Source: an uncultured Chloroflexaceae bacterium
Lineage (GTDB): Bacteria; Chloroflexota; Chloroflexia; Chloroflexales; Chloroflexaceae
Direction: 5' to 3'
Assembly (NCBI GenBank): GCA_937141995.1
Contig: CAKZQX010000117.1
Coordinates: 1-9,206 of the forward strand
Length of the DNA: 9,206 nucleotides
In this document: piece after piece, positions 5,801 to 9,206 of the stretch
Layout: each line of letters opens with the position of its first letter
Position numbering within the stretch: the first letter of the stretch is position 1
Position numbers and translations under genes: made by a program
Notes under the pieces: generated by a model
The model's database searches: none
Seen by the model: only the letters and a program-made list of their open reading frames with translations
What the model was told of the DNA's origin: nothing

Positions 5801-8601
5801 TGTCCGGGGCTAGTGGTCTTCCGGTGGATGTGGATTATACGACGACGGATAATACAGCGACGGTGGCAGATGGTGATTATAATGCTACCTCAGGTACGTT
5901 AACCTTTGCTGCCGAGGAGATCACCAAGACAATCAGTGTCACGGTGAATGGTGACACCGATTATGAAGGGAATGAAACCTTCTTTGTCGACCTGTCCAAC
6001 CCGGTGAATGCAGTTGATCCGATTGTAGACAATCAGGCCACTGGTACCATCATCGATGATGATCTGCCAACGGTTGAGTTTGAGATCACATCTCAGAGCG
6101 TGCCCGAAAATGTGACTGGCGGGTCGGCAACCGTCACAGTTACATTGAGCGCACCAGTGGTCGCAGGACAACAAGTCACCGTCCCCTATTCGATCACAAC
6201 TGCCAGCACAGCCACGGGTGGCGGTACGGATTACACACTGGTAGGGCCAGCGTCTCCGCTCATCATCGGTGAGTTCGACGATAATATCCAGATCGATCTT
6301 TCCATTATTAACGACCTGCTGGACGAGAATGACGAAACAATCATCTTCCAGCTTGGTACGCCGATAGGTGCGGCGTTAGGTACTCAGACTACGTATACAT
6401 TGACCATCATTGACGATGATCCAGAGCCGTTCGTGGACTTCGCCCAGGACAATAGTAATGTAACCGAGGGTGGCACCGCCACGATCGGAGTATCGCTGAG
6501 CGATCCATCAGGCCGTGAGGTGCAGGTAGGCTATACTCGCATTGGCGGAACCGCAACATCTGGTCTGGACTATAATCCAGTATCAGGGGGTACGCTAATC
6601 TTTGCTCCGGGTGAGACGACACAGACCTTTACTGTAACAACGATCCAGGACGAGATCGACGAAACCTCGGAGACAGTTCTCTTCGAGTTAAGCAGTGCGA
6701 CGAATGCTAATCTTGCGGTTACTCCGGAACATACGTTGACCATCGACGATGATGATGGTCCACCCGAAGTGACGTTTGATGTTGACGCCAGCAGTGCAGC
6801 CGAGGGTACGACGGCAACCATCGATGTGCGCTTGACGCTTGAATCAAGTCGTCCGATTACGGTCACCTTTAGCATAGGCGGTACAGCACCAATCACGGAC
6901 TATACCGTTCTGACGACCAGTCCGCTTGTGTTTGCACCGGGTGAGGTGCTGAAGACGATTACGGTTAACACCGTTGATAACACAATCTATCAACTTGATC
7001 GAACCGTCGTCTTTTCACTGGCTATCGATCCAGCAGCCGCTGGTCTGGTCGATTTGGGCCTCTCTAACACCCATACCCTGACGATCGAGGACGATGACGG
7101 GCCAACCGCCAACTTTGCTTCAACCACTGCATCAGTGGAGGAGGCGAATACAACGGTGCCGGTAACCATCAACCTGGATCAGGCGATCATTGCGGGTGAT
7201 AGCCCGGTCCTGGATCTAGTCATCAGTACGGGAACAACGGCGCAGGCAGGCGTTGACTTCAACGTACCCGCATCGATCACCTTCAATGCGGGCGATAGCA
7301 GCGCAAGTTTCGACATCGCGATCCTGAATAACGAGCTCGATGAGCCGGATCGCACGCTGGTGCTGACCCTCAGTCCGCAGGAAGGTAGTAATATCAATCT
7401 TGGCACTGACATCACCTTCACGTTGACGATTATCGACGATGATGAAACACCAGTTGCCAATGCTGATGCTTACGAAGTGGATGAGGACAATCCGCTATCA
7501 GTCGCAGCACCGGGTGTGTTGGCGAATGACACCGACGCGGATGGTGATACACTGACGGCCGAGAAGCTATCAGACCCGACCAACGGTACGCTGATATTCA
7601 ATGCCGATGGCTCGTTCACCTATACGCCGAATGCGAACTTCTTCGGCACGGACACGTTCACCTATAGGGCCACTGATGGTACGAATGCGTCCGGTGTTGC
7701 AACCGTCACCATCACCGTCAACTCGGTCAACGATGCACCGGTGGCGAACGATGACACACTGACCATTGTTCAAAACACCACCCGCCCGGTCAATGTGCTG
7801 GCGAACGACACCGATGTCGATGGTGATGCCTTGTCAGTCGACTCAGTAACGGAACCCGCCAATGGTACGGTAGCGATCAGCGGGGATCGTCAGGCAATCA
7901 ACTATACGCCGAATCCTGGTTACCTGGGACAGGATAGCTTTGAATACAGGGTCTGTGACAATGGCGCGCCGCCGGCGTGCGACACGGCCACCGTCACCGT
8001 CAATGTAATTGAGGGTAAGGTGTACCTGCCGCTGATTATCGGCCCAGGAGTGGTGCCACCGCAGGCGGCTGATCTGGTGATCAGTGATTTCAGGCTTCAA
8101 CCGAACAAGACCAACTTTAGCGCGGGCGAGAGTGTCACCGTTATTGTGGAGGTGACAAACCAGGGGAACATACCGGTGAGCCAGGACTTCTGGGTAGACT
8201 TTTACATCAACCCGGAGGATATTAATGCCAATCCGGTGGTGCCGACGGTCAACCAGCGTTGGGACGAACTCTGCCGCGATGGTGCCTTTACAGGTAACCC
8301 CTGCTACTATGGTATCGTCTGGTTGGTGGAAGATGACATAGCGCCGGGCGAGAGCGTCACGCTGAAGTCAACCACCATTTCCAGTCTGTTTAGTCGCTGG
8401 CCCGGCTACTTCGTCAATGGAACCGAGCGACTGTATGTGCAGGTGGATAGCTGGAATCCAGGTGTGTCAACCGGCGCTGTGGCCGAAAGCAATGAAGATA
8501 ACAACCTGGCATCCATTCTGAATATAACCGTGTCGGGTAGCAATCCGTCAGTGCTCGCCGATGATCTGCCCACAGAGATCCCACCACGTCCGCGCCCGTA
8601 A
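2821..8601 (+). CDS. Giant exported Calx-beta / cadherin-like / CARDB repeat protein
   Basis: The protein has 1926 residues. Residues 1-24 are basic, 25-41 hydrophobic, and a signal peptidase site is likely near Ala46. Thirteen Calx-beta-type domains follow, with approximate boundaries 48-170, 171-300, 301-418, five near-identical units 419-968, then 969-1082, 1083-1202, 1203-1314, 1315-1427 and 1428-1543. Most show the family pattern: TATAGxDY, an LTFxPG strand, DDxxDExxETFFV and a closing (I/V)(V/D)DxD. These acidic residues bind calcium in characterised Calx-beta domains. Two cadherin-like domains (1544-1639, 1640-1732) carry VLANDTDxDGD and FxGxDxFxYR signatures. VYLPLI at 1734-1739 precedes a CARDB-like domain (about 1750-1905: LxxNKTNFSAGESVTVxVEVTNQGN). 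There is no LPXTG, PEP-CTERM or C-terminal helix; the end is proline-rich (EIPPRPRP). The only cysteines are 1712/1720 and 1818/1828, two close pairs. I infer a calcium-stiffened surface adhesin or extracellular filament protein. Domain calls are strong; the role is inferred. Confidence 0.93.
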   Translation: MNIPRLSLQRLKTGAHTLVKTRPRLLLTLVVAMLVLAAGIGSAIYAAPEVDLFVEPVLTGQIPESAGSADFRIYVNDTIEGGTVTIEITTLDGVGTNKAVAPADYTAQTQVVTFSDTLSETIVTVPIIDDVDDEQNEVFRVRAEVIGNSSATDVNGSPFTLPATIVDNDAPTLVSISGPGNVNEDAGQAFIEVTLSGAGTQTSSPQSVDFEYEILPGATDPATPGVDLEDVDTGGVTGTLVISANTSFASPILLPIQINDDLIDEPDENFTINITSASNVTNPTLATGATLDGTIIDDEELEVFFSTSALTVTEGTAGTVQAQVSLNFVPATEVTVDFSVSGSATSGAGNDYTFTPAAPTLTFPASGAITQTIDITVLDDTIDELDETVILALTNPSANVSIVSPDEYTLTIQDDDAAPEIAIGDVTVNPEAAVDAGFPVTLTAASGLTVTVAYATADDTATAGADYTSVNGTLTFTPGITSQTINVPVLDDALDEADETFFVDLSSPASATIADAQGVGTIVDNDAPPEIAIGDVTVNPEADTNASFPVTLTAASGLTVTVAYATADDTATAGADYTSVNGTLTFTPGITSQTVNVPVLEDTLDEPDETFFVNLTAPTNATFGDDQGLGTIVDDDAPPAIAIGDVTVDPEANTNASFPVTLTAASGLTVTVEFATTDDTATAGADYTSVNGTLTFTPGITSQTINVPVLDDALDEANETFFVDLTTPTNATIADDQGLGTIVDNDDPPTISIDDVTVDPEADTTADFTVTLSAASGLTVTVAYATADGTATAGTDYTSTSGTLTFEPGITSQTISVPVLDDTLDEANETFFVDLSSPASATIADAQGVGTIVDNDAAPTISIGDVTVDPEANTNASFPVTLTAASGLTITVEYATANDTATAGADYTSVNGTVTFTPGITSQTVNVPVLEDTLDEPDETFFVNLTTPINATIADDQGLGTIVDDDDPPTINIADTSVQEGDSGTVTAVFTVTLSGASGLPVDVDYTTTDNTATVADGDYNATSGTLTFAAEEITKTISVTVNGDTDYEGNETFFVDLSNPVNAVDPIVDNQATGTIIDDDLPTVEFEITSQSVPENVTGGSATVTVTLSAPVVAGQQVTVPYSITTASTATGGGTDYTLVGPASPLIIGEFDDNIQIDLSIINDLLDENDETIIFQLGTPIGAALGTQTTYTLTIIDDDPEPFVDFAQDNSNVTEGGTATIGVSLSDPSGREVQVGYTRIGGTATSGLDYNPVSGGTLIFAPGETTQTFTVTTIQDEIDETSETVLFELSSATNANLAVTPEHTLTIDDDDGPPEVTFDVDASSAAEGTTATIDVRLTLESSRPITVTFSIGGTAPITDYTVLTTSPLVFAPGEVLKTITVNTVDNTIYQLDRTVVFSLAIDPAAAGLVDLGLSNTHTLTIEDDDGPTANFASTTASVEEANTTVPVTINLDQAIIAGDSPVLDLVISTGTTAQAGVDFNVPASITFNAGDSSASFDIAILNNELDEPDRTLVLTLSPQEGSNINLGTDITFTLTIIDDDETPVANADAYEVDEDNPLSVAAPGVLANDTDADGDTLTAEKLSDPTNGTLIFNADGSFTYTPNANFFGTDTFTYRATDGTNASGVATVTITVNSVNDAPVANDDTLTIVQNTTRPVNVLANDTDVDGDALSVDSVTEPANGTVAISGDRQAINYTPNPGYLGQDSFEYRVCDNGAPPACDTATVTVNVIEGKVYLPLIIGPGVVPPQAADLVISDFRLQPNKTNFSAGESVTVIVEVTNQGNIPVSQDFWVDFYINPEDINANPVVPTVNQRWDELCRDGAFTGNPCYYGIVWLVEDDIAPGESVTLKSTTISSLFSRWPGYFVNGTERLYVQVDSWNPGVSTGAVAESNEDNNLASILNITVSGSNPSVLADDLPTEIPPRPRP
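4075..5724 (+). repeat. Five-unit tandem array of 330-bp Calx-beta units, in frame
   Basis: Units start at 4075, 4405, 4735, 5065 and 5395. Each is exactly 330 bases (110 codons), with no insertion or deletion anywhere in the array. Each encodes one domain opening P-x-I-x-I-x-D-V-T-V-(N/D)-P-E-A and closing with GTIVD(N/D)D. Long stretches are identical at the DNA level, for example 4571-4646 with 5561-5636. The neighbouring domains before 4075 and after 5724 belong to the same family but are clearly diverged in sequence and length, so the array grew locally by recent duplication inside the gene. Confidence 0.95.
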
Positions 8602-8611
8602 ACACAGTCAA

Positions 8612-8649
8612 AATACCTGGAGCGGCAACGATGTGCCGCTCCAGGTATT
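8612..8649. terminator. Perfect 16-bp hairpin after the large gene
   Basis: The arms at 8612-8627 and 8634-8649 are perfect reverse complements (left arm AATACCTGGAGCGGCA) around the six-base loop ACGATG. The hairpin begins ten bases after the stop codon at 8599-8601. On the + strand the right arm is followed by CGTTC, so the U-tract expected of an intrinsic terminator is poor. Read on the - strand, the stem runs into ATTTTG. It may be a weak terminator, an mRNA 3'-end stabiliser, or an attenuator between two co-transcribed genes. Confidence 0.55.
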
Positions 8650-8683
8650 CGTTCAAACACGTAGTCCGCTGTTGGTAGCCGTT

Positions 8684-8690
8684 AAGGAGG
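8684..8690 (+). promoter_or_regulatory. Strong ribosome binding site for the gene at 8697
   Basis: AAGGAGG is a near-consensus Shine-Dalgarno sequence, six bases before ATG at 8697. It fixes the start of a gene that runs off the window and would be easy to miss. Confidence 0.85.
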
Positions 8691-8696
8691 CTGGAA

Positions 8697-9206
<510 letters not shown>

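Overview
The window looks like chromosomal DNA of a filamentous anoxygenic phototroph-type Chloroflexota, most likely Chloroflexus or a close relative. The reasons are the moderately high GC content, a bacterial Ser/Thr kinase, very large secreted Calx-beta proteins, and the Y-L-P-L-I motif typical of exported Chloroflexota proteins. T-rich heptamer and GGGACGCGC palindromic repeats lie between the genes. The genus is inferred from family knowledge and was not tested by a search. All three genes are on the + strand.

Layout: (1) Bases 1-1869 hold the 3' part of a membrane-anchored Ser/Thr kinase. Its N-terminal ATP-binding lobe lies mostly before the window. Behind the kinase domain it has two pairs of DnaJ-like CxxCxGxG motifs and one transmembrane helix at the extreme C-terminus. 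(2) Bases 1870-2820 are a 951-base region without a convincing gene. It carries two copies of a palindromic repeat, a T-rich heptamer tract and several small hairpins. (3) Bases 2821-8601 encode a 1926-residue exported protein. It has a signal sequence, 13 Calx-beta-type domains, two cadherin-like (VCBS/Big_9-type) domains, a YLPLI motif and a CARDB-like domain. Five consecutive Calx-beta domains (4075-5724) form an exact 330-base tandem array with a mosaic pattern of shared patches. (4) A perfect 16-bp hairpin lies at 8612-8649. (5) From 8697 to the window end runs the start of a second exported protein. It has a pure Gly10 linker and a carboxypeptidase-regulatory-like beta-sandwich domain, and it has a strong ribosome binding site.

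The two exported proteins are adjacent, co-directional and 95 bases apart, so they may form a surface or matrix module. The large one is probably a calcium-stiffened adhesin or stalk protein. The kinase is separated from them by a long structured gap, and nothing in the sequence links it functionally to them. No CRISPR array, tRNA, rRNA, transposase or integrase was seen. The most notable items are the kinase / zinc-finger / tail-anchor fusion and the recombining 330-base Calx-beta array.
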